Source: Novosphingobium sp. UBA6272
Lineage (GTDB): Bacteria > Pseudomonadota > Alphaproteobacteria > Sphingomonadales > Sphingomonadaceae
DNA length: 41,916 nucleotides
Reading direction: 5' to 3'
NCBI RefSeq assembly: GCF_002440635.1
Contig: NZ_DJUW01000032.1
Coordinates: 1-41,916 of the forward strand
Position 1 is the first letter of the stretch; each line of letters starts with the position of its first letter. The notes under the pieces are model-generated. The model was not told the DNA's origin. It did no database searches and saw nothing but the letters and a program-made list of their open reading frames with translations. Shown here in pieces: positions 29,014 to 36,660 of the stretch. A program made the position numbers and the translations under genes.

Positions 29014-32010
29014 ATGCTCAAGCTCTTCCGCGCGCTGCGCGCTTTCGCCCTTGTCCTTCCCGCCCTTGCGATGACCGTCACCCCCGCGCTGGAGGCGGCG
29101 ACGGCCAAGGGCAAGAAGCCGGTGGCGGCGCGCAAGGCTCCGGCCAGGGCCGCCGCTGCCCCCGCACCCATGTGCGATCCTTCGGCGCCCTGGCTCTATC
29201 GCTGCAGCGACATCCCGATCGACCCCGAATGGCAGTTCGGCGAGCTGCCCAACGGGGTGCGCTATGTCGTGCGCAAAAACGGGGTGCCGCCGGGGCAGGT
29301 ATCGATCCGGATCCGGATGGATGTCGGCTCGATGTATGAGAAAGACAGCGAGCGCGGCTTCTCGCACTTGCTGGAACACATGGTATTCCGCCAGTCGAAG
29401 TATCTGGGTGAGGGCGAAGCGATCCCGACCTGGCAGAAGATGGGCGCGAGTTTCGGTAGCGATACCAATGCCGAGACCAGTCCGATCGCAACCACCTTCA
29501 AACTTGATCTGCCCAATGCAACCGAGGCTTCGGTCGATGAATCGATGAAGCTGCTGTCGGGCATGATGATCGCCCCGGTATTGAACGAAAAGAACGTGCG
29601 CACCGACGTGCCGATTGTGCTCGCTGAAATGCGCGAGCGCGGCGGCACCGCGACGCGGGTGTTCGACCAGACCCAGCAGACGCTGTTCGCCGGGCAAAAG
29701 CTGGCCGTGCGCCCGGTAATCGGGACCGAATCGACGCTGACCGGGGCGACCTCGGCCAGCGTCACGGCCTTTCACCAGCGCTGGTACCGGCCGGAAAACG
29801 CGGTGGTGATTGTTGTCGGCGACATTTCGCCAGCGGCGATGGAAGCATCGATCAAGAAATGGTTCGCCGATTGGCAAGGCGTCGGCCCGCGTAGCCCCGA
29901 GCCACCGTTCGGCGATCCGCTGCCGCCCAAGGGCGCGGCCGGACTGGCCCCGATCGGGGAAACGCGGGTGATCGTCGAGCCGGAGATGCCGCGCTCGATC
30001 ACCTATGCGATTCTGCGGCCGTGGCGCCCGGTGCGCGATACGGTGGTCTACAATCAGGGGATCATGGTCGAATCGCTGGCCCAGGCAATTATCAACCGCC
30101 GACTTGAGGCCAAGGCCCGCGCCGGGGGCTCGTTCCTGGTGGCGCAGGTCAACAAGGAAAAGGTCGTGCGTTCGGCCGACACCACCTTTGTTGCGATCAC
30201 CCCATTGGGGCCCGACTGGAAGGCCGCACTGCGCGATACCCGCGGCGTGATTGCCGACGCCATGGCCAAGCCGCCAACCCAGGAAGAGATCGACCGCGAG
30301 GTCAAGGAATTCAGCGTAGCCTTTGAAAGCGGTGTCGAGCAGCGCCGCTTGCTGCCGGGCCGGAAGCTGGCTGACGATATGGTCTCCGCGCTCGACATTC
30401 GCGAGACGATCGCTTCGCCCGAGGTGGTGCAGGACATTTTCAACCGTTCCAAGCCGCTGTTCACGCCGGCCAATGTCCTGGCCAAGACCCGGGCGATCTT
30501 TGGTGGAAGCGTGACCCGCGCAGTCTATGTCACCCCGGCGGCGGGAGAGAGTACTCCGGCAACGCTGCGGGCGGCACTTGCAGCACCGGTAGCCGGAAAT
30601 GCCGGATCGCGTCTTGCCGCAACCAGCATCCAGTATTCGGATCTGCCGGCGATCGGCAAGCCAAGCGAGCCGATCGACCGTAAACCGACCGGGCTGCTCG
30701 ACATTGAGCAGCTGGACTATGCCAACGGGGTCAAGGTGCAGTTCTGGCCGACCGAGGATGAGCCTGGGCGGGTAACGCTGAAAGTTCGCTTCGGTGCCGG
30801 ATGGCGCGCCTTCAGCCCCGGCAATGCGCCCTATGCGACGCTGGGCAAGACGGCTCTGGTCGATGCCGGGGTCGGTCCGTTTGACCGCGAGGCGATGGAC
30901 CGCGCCGCGACCGGGCGGAAGATCGGCTTCGATTTCGAGATCGACGATGCAACCTTCGTGTTCAAGGCCGATACCCGCGCCGCCGACCTGGAAGACCAGT
31001 TGCACCTGTTCGCCTCTAAGTTCGCCAATCCGCGCTGGGACGGCAATCCGGTGCTGCGCGCCCAGGCCGCCGCCAAGATCAACTACGAAAGCTTTGCCGC
31101 CAGCCCGCAAGGCGTGCTCGAACGCGATCTCAAGTTCCTTGAGCGCGGCCGCGATCCCGTATTCCGCACCCCGACCCCGGCCGAGATCGACGCGACCACT
31201 GTCGAGGGCTTCCGCAAGGTGTGGGAACCGCTGCTGAAGCAGGGACCGATCGAAGTCCAGCTGTTCGGCGATTTCGACAAGACCAAGGCGATCGCCGCGC
31301 TTAACCGCACCTTCGGTGCCCTGCCGGTGCGGGGCGACCTGCCCGCCGGGACCGCCGGTCTCGATACGCGGACGCTTGGCCCGTCGACAGATCCGGTGCT
31401 GCTTTACCATCGCGGCGATGCCAATCAGGCCGCCGGGATCATCGGCTGGCCGACCGGTGGAGGTACCGCCCAGATCCGCGAGAGCCGCCAATTGGAGATC
31501 CTGAGCCAGCTGTTCCAGAACCGCCTGCTCGACAAGCTGCGCGAAAAGCTGGGCGAGGCCTATTCGCCGCAGGTGGTCAACTCCTGGCCAACCGAGCTGA
31601 CCAGCGGCGGTAACGTCTTCGCAATTGCAAACCTTCAGCCCAAGTCGGTCCCGGTGTTCTTCACCACGGCCGAGGAGATCGCTGCCGATCTTGCCGCCAA
31701 GCCTGTCAGCGCCGAGGAACTTGGTCGGGTGACAGAACCGCTCAAGCAAGCGCTGACTCGCGCCACATCGTCGAGCGCCTTCTTCATGTATCTGATTGAA
31801 GGCGGAACCAACGATCCGGCGCGTTATCGGTCGGTCCGGTCACTGCTCGGTGACTATACCGAGACGACGCCCGAAGCGATGCAGGCCCTGGCGAAGAAGT
31901 TCCTCGCACCCGGCAAGTCGTGGCGGGTTGCGGTAATCCCGCAAGGGCAGACCCTGGCAAAGATGCCGGTGCCGGCAAGCATCTCCGCGCCGGCCGCTGC
32001 TGGACGCTAA
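29014..32010 (+). CDS. M16 family zinc metallopeptidase, exported, two tandem M16 domains
   Basis: A 998-aa exported peptidase. The signal peptide covers about residues 1-29, followed by a Lys/Ala/Pro-rich linker to about 55. The first M16 domain holds the inverted zinc motif HxxEH at 118-122 (HLLEHMVFR), with the distal Glu in LAEMRERGG. The second, inactive M16 domain starts at about 570 (YANGVKVQFWPTEDEPGRVTLKVRF). The double-domain size fits pitrilysin-like enzymes of sphingomonads and relatives that degrade peptides in the periplasm. It is divergent from nfu and is followed by a weak hairpin. Confidence 0.93.
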   Translation: MLKLFRALRAFALVLPALAMTVTPALEAATAKGKKPVAARKAPARAAAAPAPMCDPSAPWLYRCSDIPIDPEWQFGELPNGVRYVVRKNGVPPGQVSIRIRMDVGSMYEKDSERGFSHLLEHMVFRQSKYLGEGEAIPTWQKMGASFGSDTNAETSPIATTFKLDLPNATEASVDESMKLLSGMMIAPVLNEKNVRTDVPIVLAEMRERGGTATRVFDQTQQTLFAGQKLAVRPVIGTESTLTGATSASVTAFHQRWYRPENAVVIVVGDISPAAMEASIKKWFADWQGVGPRSPEPPFGDPLPPKGAAGLAPIGETRVIVEPEMPRSITYAILRPWRPVRDTVVYNQGIMVESLAQAIINRRLEAKARAGGSFLVAQVNKEKVVRSADTTFVAITPLGPDWKAALRDTRGVIADAMAKPPTQEEIDREVKEFSVAFESGVEQRRLLPGRKLADDMVSALDIRETIASPEVVQDIFNRSKPLFTPANVLAKTRAIFGGSVTRAVYVTPAAGESTPATLRAALAAPVAGNAGSRLAATSIQYSDLPAIGKPSEPIDRKPTGLLDIEQLDYANGVKVQFWPTEDEPGRVTLKVRFGAGWRAFSPGNAPYATLGKTALVDAGVGPFDREAMDRAATGRKIGFDFEIDDATFVFKADTRAADLEDQLHLFASKFANPRWDGNPVLRAQAAAKINYESFAASPQGVLERDLKFLERGRDPVFRTPTPAEIDATTVEGFRKVWEPLLKQGPIEVQLFGDFDKTKAIAALNRTFGALPVRGDLPAGTAGLDTRTLGPSTDPVLLYHRGDANQAAGIIGWPTGGGTAQIRESRQLEILSQLFQNRLLDKLREKLGEAYSPQVVNSWPTELTSGGNVFAIANLQPKSVPVFFTTAEEIAADLAAKPVSAEELGRVTEPLKQALTRATSSSAFFMYLIEGGTNDPARYRSVRSLLGDYTETTPEAMQALAKKFLAPGKSWRVAVIPQGQTLAKMPVPASISAPAAAGR

Positions 32011-32033
32011 CGCGAACTTGCGCAACATTATTG

Positions 32034-32058
32034 CCCGATTAGCCTGATCGGGTTTGCA
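32034..32058 (+). terminator. Weak terminator-like hairpin after the M16 gene
   Basis: A 6-bp stem (CCCGAT at 32034-32039, ATCGGG at 32047-32052) with a 7-nt loop is followed by TTTGCATGTTTT. The stem is short and the T run interrupted, so this is a tentative stop signal between the peptidase and DAHP synthase genes. Confidence 0.35.
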
Positions 32059-32134
32059 TGTTTTGCATTTGCGGCGCGGTGCGGCTATGGGCCGCGCTTT
32101 GCCGATGATCGGGCAAGCAAGTGGAGCAAGCAAA

Positions 32135-33508
32135 GTGGCGAGTAACTGGACTCCCGAAAGCTGGAAGGCCAAGGAAGCACGGCATCTGCCGGCCTATCCC
32201 GATGCCGCGGCGCTGGACAAGGTCACGGGCACGCTGACCAGCTTTCCGCCGCTGGTCTTTGCCGGCGAGGCGCGCGCTCTGAAGGCCGACCTGGCCGAGG
32301 TTGCGGCCGGCAAGGGCTTCCTGCTGCAGGGCGGCGATTGCGCCGAGAGCTTTGCCGAATTCCACCCCAACAACATCCGCGATACCTTCCGCGTGCTGTT
32401 GCAGATGGCGGTGGTGCTGACCTTTGCCAGCAAGCAGCCGGTGGTGAAGGTCGGCCGCATGGCCGGGCAGTTTTCCAAGCCGCGCTCCTCGCCGGTCGAG
32501 GTGCAGGGCGGGGTCGAGCTGCCGAGCTATCTCGGCGACAACATCAACGGGATCGAGTTCACCCCGGAATCGCGCATCCCCGATCCGCAGCGGCTGCTGC
32601 AGGCCTATTCGCAAAGCGCCGCCACGCTCAACCTGCTGCGGGCGTTCTCGACCGGGGGTTATGCCAACCTGCGCCAGGTCCACCAGTGGACGCTCGACTT
32701 CATGGGGCGCAGCCCGTGGGCAGCGCGCTTTGCCGAAGTCTCCGCCCGGATCGGAGAAGCGCTCGATTTCATGGAAGCCTGCGGGATCGATCCGCAGACC
32801 GTGCCGCAAATGCAAGGCACGACCTTTTACACCAGCCACGAAGCGCTGCACCTGTCCTACGAACAGGCGATGACCCGTCAGGATTCGCTGACCGGGCAGT
32901 GGTACGATACTTCCGCCCACATGCTGTGGATCGGCGACCGGACCCGGTTCGAAGGTTCGGCCCATGTCGAATACCTCCGCGGGGTCGGCAATCCGATCGG
33001 TTTCAAGTGCGGGCCCAGCCTCGCACCCGACGAACTGCTGCGCCAGCTCGACCTGCTCAACCCGGGCCGCGAAGCCGGACGGATCACCCTGATCAGCCGG
33101 TTCGGCGATGACAAGGTCGAGGTCGGGCTTGCGCCGCTGGTCCGCGCGGTCAAGCGTGAAGGGCACCCGGTGGTCTGGTCATGCGATCCGATGCACGGCA
33201 ACGTGATCAAGGCCGAAAGCGGCTACAAGACCCGGCCGTTCGACCGGATCCTGAACGAGGTGCGCGGCTTCTTCGCGGTCCACCGCGCCGAAGGAACTCA
33301 TGCCGGCGGGATCCATATCGAGATGACCGGCCAGGACGTGACCGAGTGCGTCGGCGGGGCGATCGCGATCAGCGATGCGGCGCTGGCCGATCGCTATCAC
33401 ACCCACTGCGACCCGCGGCTCAACGCCGCGCAGTCGATCGAACTGGCGTTCCTGCTGGCCGACATGCTCAACCAGGAAGCCGTCGACCGGGCCCAGCGCG
33501 CGGCGTGA
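32135..33508 (+). CDS. Class II 3-deoxy-7-phosphoheptulonate (DAHP) synthase
   Basis: This enzyme condenses phosphoenolpyruvate and erythrose 4-phosphate, the first step of the shikimate pathway. From GTG 32135 (ASNWTPESWKAKEARHLPAYPD) it is 457 aa. GGAG lies 8 nt upstream, whereas the ATG candidates at 32105 and 32054 add residues without family support. Plant/Mycobacterium-type class II signatures are present: QGGDCAESF, RMAGQFSKPRSSP, FYTSHEALHLSYEQ, IGDRTR, HVEYLRGVGNPIGFKCGP, and WSCDPMHGN. It overlaps the following SpeE-like gene by 4 nt. Confidence 0.95.
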   Translation: MASNWTPESWKAKEARHLPAYPDAAALDKVTGTLTSFPPLVFAGEARALKADLAEVAAGKGFLLQGGDCAESFAEFHPNNIRDTFRVLLQMAVVLTFASKQPVVKVGRMAGQFSKPRSSPVEVQGGVELPSYLGDNINGIEFTPESRIPDPQRLLQAYSQSAATLNLLRAFSTGGYANLRQVHQWTLDFMGRSPWAARFAEVSARIGEALDFMEACGIDPQTVPQMQGTTFYTSHEALHLSYEQAMTRQDSLTGQWYDTSAHMLWIGDRTRFEGSAHVEYLRGVGNPIGFKCGPSLAPDELLRQLDLLNPGREAGRITLISRFGDDKVEVGLAPLVRAVKREGHPVVWSCDPMHGNVIKAESGYKTRPFDRILNEVRGFFAVHRAEGTHAGGIHIEMTGQDVTECVGGAIAISDAALADRYHTHCDPRLNAAQSIELAFLLADMLNQEAVDRAQRAA

Positions 33509-34185
33509 TCACCCGCGAACTGCTCGGTACTGCGCAGGTCCCCGGCGGCGAGGAGCTCAAGCTGTTTGCCCACGGCCGCGATTTCATGATCGTGATGGGC
33601 CACAATGAACTGATGAGCACGCGGATGCGCGGCTCTGAAGAAGCGCTCGCGACGATGACGCTCGAGCGGCTGGGCGGAAAGAGCGATGCCAACCTGCTGA
33701 TCGGCGGATACGGCATGGGCTTCACCCTGCGCGCGGCGCTCGCAAAGCTCGGGCCGAAGGGGCGTTGCACGGTTGCCGAGCTGATGCCCGAAATCATCGC
33801 CTGGGCGCGCGGGCCGATGGCTGAAGTGGCGGCGGGCTGTCTCGACGATCCGCGGGTGACCTTGCGGATGGACGATGTCGGCGATGCCATGCTGCTGGCC
33901 CCCGATCCGTTCGACGCAATCCTGCTCGATGTCGACAATGGGCCGGACGGCGTGGTTCGCGCCGAAAACAACCGGCTCTATTCCAAGAGCGGCCTCCACA
34001 ACGCCCGCAAGGCGCTGGTGCCGGGCGGGATACTGGCAGTTTGGTCCGCTTTCCCCGATCCCCGGTTCACGCGGCGAATGCAGGATGTCGGCTTCGCGGT
34101 AGAGGAAGTCGAAGTCCGCGCGCGCTATGATGCGAGCGGCAAGGGCAAGGGCCCGCGCCACGTGATCTGGTTCGCGCGCACCTAG
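33505..34185 (+). CDS. Spermidine-synthase-like methyltransferase-fold protein
   Basis: A 226-aa Rossmann-fold protein resembling spermidine synthase (SpeE). It starts at GTG 33505 (GTGA overlap with the DAHP synthase stop). Visible features are LMSTRMRGSEEALA, the glycine-rich LLIGGYGMGFTLRAAL, the acidic VAELMPEIIAW, and ILLDVDNGPDG where aminopropyltransferases have a D-x-x-D-type active site. The N-terminal tetramer domain of true SpeE is shortened, so polyamine synthesis is not assured. Its stop shares a CTAG palindrome with the convergent arginase-family gene. Confidence 0.8.
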   Translation: MITRELLGTAQVPGGEELKLFAHGRDFMIVMGHNELMSTRMRGSEEALATMTLERLGGKSDANLLIGGYGMGFTLRAALAKLGPKGRCTVAELMPEIIAWARGPMAEVAAGCLDDPRVTLRMDDVGDAMLLAPDPFDAILLDVDNGPDGVVRAENNRLYSKSGLHNARKALVPGGILAVWSAFPDPRFTRRMQDVGFAVEEVEVRARYDASGKGKGPRHVIWFART

Positions 34186-34991
34186 GCGCGGTTGCGGACG
34201 ATCAGCGCCGACAGTTCGCGCACCAGCTTGGCGGCGAGGATCGCTGTCCGTTCATTCTGGTCGAAACGGGGGTTGAGTTCGACAATGTCGGCGCCGACGA
34301 CTGGCGCGGTCTGGCGGCGCAGAATGGCCAGCACTTCACGAACCGTCAGTCCGCCCGGTTCGGGATGGGATACGCCTGGGGCTTCGGCGGGGTCGATTCC
34401 GTCTAGGTCGATGCTGACATACAGCGGACCTTCGAGCACCGGCACCTTGCCGGGCGCGAAATCGGCCATCGGCACGATCTCCACGCCGAAGCGCTCGGCC
34501 TGTTCGCGGCAATGGCGGTTGAGTGTGCGGATCCCGACCTGGACCAGCCGCCGCGCCAGCCCAGCTTCCATGATCCGGGCAAAAGGCGAGGCGTGACTGC
34601 GCGGATTGCCTGCGAAATCGGCGTAAAGATCGGGATGGGCGTCGAAATGCAGGATGGTGAGCGGGCCATGGACCGCGTGGACCCCGCGCACCGCCGGATG
34701 GCTCATCGCGTGATCGCCGCCGAGCAGCAGCGGCGTCGCGCCCGAGCGGATCGAGGCTTCGACTGCGGCTGCGATCGCCGCATCGTCCGCCGCGGTTTCG
34801 GCCAGCGGCAAATCGCCGCGATCGTGCAGTGCAAAGTCGATCCCGATCTCCTGCCCGTCCTCGCAGGCCAGATTGCCGCGATCGGACCACAGCGCCTTGC
34901 GGATCGCCGCAGGGGCCAGCGCCGGGCCGCGCTCGAACGAGGAGTTCACGTCGCTCGGCAGGCCGATCAGGTCGATGACGGGTAGCGTCAT
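34182..34991 (-). CDS. Arginase/agmatinase-family ureohydrolase
   Basis: A 269-aa binuclear manganese hydrolase-family protein from ATG 34991. Metal ligands expected in the family are present: His94 (GGDHAMSHPAV), Asp117/His119/Asp121 (HFDAHPDLY), and Asp195/Asp197 (SIDLDGID). Substrate could be arginine, agmatine, guanidinobutyrate or another guanidino compound; the sequence does not decide. Its neighbourhood with a SpeE-like gene (convergent) would suit polyamine metabolism via agmatine, as an inference. It starts 4 nt downstream of the toxin-like gene stop. Confidence 0.91.
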   Translation of the reverse strand: MTLPVIDLIGLPSDVNSSFERGPALAPAAIRKALWSDRGNLACEDGQEIGIDFALHDRGDLPLAETAADDAAIAAAVEASIRSGATPLLLGGDHAMSHPAVRGVHAVHGPLTILHFDAHPDLYADFAGNPRSHASPFARIMEAGLARRLVQVGIRTLNRHCREQAERFGVEIVPMADFAPGKVPVLEGPLYVSIDLDGIDPAEAPGVSHPEPGGLTVREVLAILRRQTAPVVGADIVELNPRFDQNERTAILAAKLVRELSALIVRNRA

Positions 34992-34995
34992 CGGC

Positions 34996-35274
34996 TCAGG
35001 ACTCCCGGTCCTGATAGCGAAAGATACCAAGTACGGTCAGAAACGGTTCCTCAATCAAATAAGCGATTTTGAAGTGGTATCGCAGTGTCACGATCCTTCT
35101 GAAACTGCGCCCCTCGACAGCGGCTCCTAGCTGCGGATAATCCTGCAAGCGTCGCAGCGCGTGATGAATATCGTCGAGAATGCGCGGCAGAACTTCTGGC
35201 GCGACGTCCCGATAGTAGGAAACGACATCGCGCAGATCGGCTTCAGCTTCCTTGCGAAAACGGAGGGCGATCAT
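34996..35274 (-). CDS. RelE/ParE-family toxin
   Basis: A 92-aa small basic protein with the RelE/ParE fold pattern: FRKEAEADLRDVVSYYRD, a central helix, RRIVTLRYHFKIAYLIEEPFLTVLGIFRYQDRES. ParE relatives target DNA gyrase; RelE relatives cleave mRNA on the ribosome. The sequence does not show which applies. The ATG at 35274 overlaps the preceding antitoxin-like stop by 4 nt. GC is near 50%, well below neighbouring genes, consistent with horizontal acquisition. Confidence 0.85.
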   Translation of the reverse strand: MIALRFRKEAEADLRDVVSYYRDVAPEVLPRILDDIHHALRRLQDYPQLGAAVEGRSFRRIVTLRYHFKIAYLIEEPFLTVLGIFRYQDRES

Positions 35275-35495
35275 CCAGGGAACGGTTTGCCGAAAAGCCC
35301 GGAAATGTCTGCGGGGTTGGCATACTCCGCCTTCGGTTCAGCCAGTCGGCGATCAAGTTCGGCCAGTTCGCCCGCGTTGAAATCCCGGCCAGCGAGATGG
35401 GTTTGCATGAGCAAGCCCAAGGCATCTTCGACTGATTGGAGCCGATCTGCCGGCAAGGCCTTGGCAAAGGCTACGAAGGAATCGAGCACCGTCAT
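35271..35495 (-). CDS. Small putative antitoxin paired with ParE/RelE toxin
   Basis: A 74-aa acidic protein immediately upstream of and overlapping the toxin gene. It begins MTVLDSFVAFAKALPADRLQSVE, followed by a C-terminal tail with ELAELDRRLAEPK and ISGLFGKPFPG. Gene order antitoxin-toxin, size and charge fit a type II module. No ribbon-helix-helix or Phd motif is obvious, so the family is unassigned. The DNA-binding role is uncertain. Confidence 0.72.
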   Translation of the reverse strand: MTVLDSFVAFAKALPADRLQSVEDALGLLMQTHLAGRDFNAGELAELDRRLAEPKAEYANPADISGLFGKPFPG

Positions 35496-35522
35496 GGCCG
35501 ACGAATTACCATAGTCCAGTCT

Positions 35523-36497
35523 TCACGGCAAAAGCAGGGTCGAGCCGGTGGTCTTGCGCGCCTCAAGATCGCGGTGCGCCTGGGCGGCTTCGGTAAGAGG
35601 GTAGGTCTGGCCGATCTGGACCGACAGTTTGCCGCTGACGATCATATCCCACAGCTTGGCTGCGCCGGCCATCGCCTCGACGGGTTCGCGGTAATAGTCG
35701 AACAGGGTCATGCGGGTGACAAACAGCGAGCCATGCGCAGCGAGTACGCCCAGGTTGACGCCGGTCACCGGCCCGCTGGCATTGCCGAAGCTGACGATCG
35801 TGCCGCGCCGCCTGACCGACCCCAGCGAAGCCTCCCAGGTCGCCGCGCCGACCCCGTCATAGCTGACCGCCACGCCGCTACCGCCGGTCGCCGCACGAAC
35901 CTTGGCGGTGAGTTCGGGGTCATTGGAAAGGAACACCGTCTCGGCCCCGGCAGCCGTGGCGAGGGCCATCTTTTCCTCGCTGCCAACGGTGCCGATCACC
36001 CGCACGCCGCGCGCTTTCAGCCATTGGACGAGCAGCTGACCGACTCCGCCCGCCGCGGCCGGGACCAGCGCCCATTCGCCCGCCGCAAGCGGAGCGCAGC
36101 GCTCGGCCAGCGCCTCTACCGTCGCGCCCTTCAGGAACACGGCGGCGGCGGTCTGGCTGTCGACGCTGTCCGGAAAGGGCAAGTACTGCAGTGCCGGCGC
36201 GATTCGCGCGGTTGCGTAGGCCCCGATCGCGCCAAAGGTCACCGCCCGCTGGCCGGGCTTGAGGTGCTGCACCCCTTCGCCGACCGCTTCGACCACTCCG
36301 GCGGCCTCCATGCCCAAGCCGCTTGGCATAGCCGCCGGATAGAGGCCGGTGCGGAAGTAGGTGTCGATATAATTCAGTCCGACCGCCTCATGCCGGATCA
36401 GCACTTCTCCGGGTCCGGGAGCGGGCAGATCGACCTCGCGCCACTGGATCACTTCGGGGCCGCCGGTCGCTTCGATGAAGGCCTGGGTTGCGCGCAT
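35523..36497 (-). CDS. NADPH:quinone oxidoreductase, zinc-independent MDR family
   Basis: A 324-aa medium-chain dehydrogenase/reductase of the quinone oxidoreductase (QorA) type. It starts at ATG 36497 (MRATQAFIEATGGPEVIQWRE). Features are a GroES-like N-terminal domain (GLNYIDTYFRTGLYP, GMEAAGVVEAVG) and a Rossmann domain with AAAGGVGQLLVQWLKARG and VSYDGVGAATWEASL. The catalytic zinc ligands of alcohol dehydrogenases are absent. The frame upstream of 36497 is open but would be anti-sense to the divergent gene region. It reduces quinones or enals with NADPH. Confidence 0.93.
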   Translation of the reverse strand: MRATQAFIEATGGPEVIQWREVDLPAPGPGEVLIRHEAVGLNYIDTYFRTGLYPAAMPSGLGMEAAGVVEAVGEGVQHLKPGQRAVTFGAIGAYATARIAPALQYLPFPDSVDSQTAAAVFLKGATVEALAERCAPLAAGEWALVPAAAGGVGQLLVQWLKARGVRVIGTVGSEEKMALATAAGAETVFLSNDPELTAKVRAATGGSGVAVSYDGVGAATWEASLGSVRRRGTIVSFGNASGPVTGVNLGVLAAHGSLFVTRMTLFDYYREPVEAMAGAAKLWDMIVSGKLSVQIGQTYPLTEAAQAHRDLEARKTTGSTLLLP

Positions 36498-36587
36498 GGG
36501 AATCTCCTTTGCATCCAGCCTAGCGGTCGCCGCCCGACAAGCAATTGCCGATCTGCCGCAGTGCGGGGATTTGCTGTCCGGTCGTGG

Positions 36588-36616
36588 TTGCCGGGCCGCC
36601 AAGCCAGGCATACGAT
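36588..36616 (+). promoter_or_regulatory. Putative promoter of the carotenoid oxygenase gene
   Basis: TTGCCG at 36588-36593, a 17-nt spacer, then TACGAT at 36611-36616 gives a plausible sigma-70-type promoter 44 nt before the ATG at 36661. It lies in the 163-nt divergent region shared with the quinone oxidoreductase gene. Confidence is moderate because both hexamers deviate from consensus. Confidence 0.4.
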
Positions 36617-36660
36617 GCTGCGGTAGATCGCCCGCGATTCTGCCTTTCAGGAGCAACGCC

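Noticed and set aside
28972..31749. 925-codon open frame antisense to the M16 peptidase
   Set aside because: The plus-strand product has a signal peptide, HxxEH motif and full domain architecture; the antisense translation has no recognisable features.
32054..32134. N-terminal extension of DAHP synthase
   Set aside because: The added 27 residues are not family-like and no ribosome site precedes them, whereas GGAG precedes GTG 32135.
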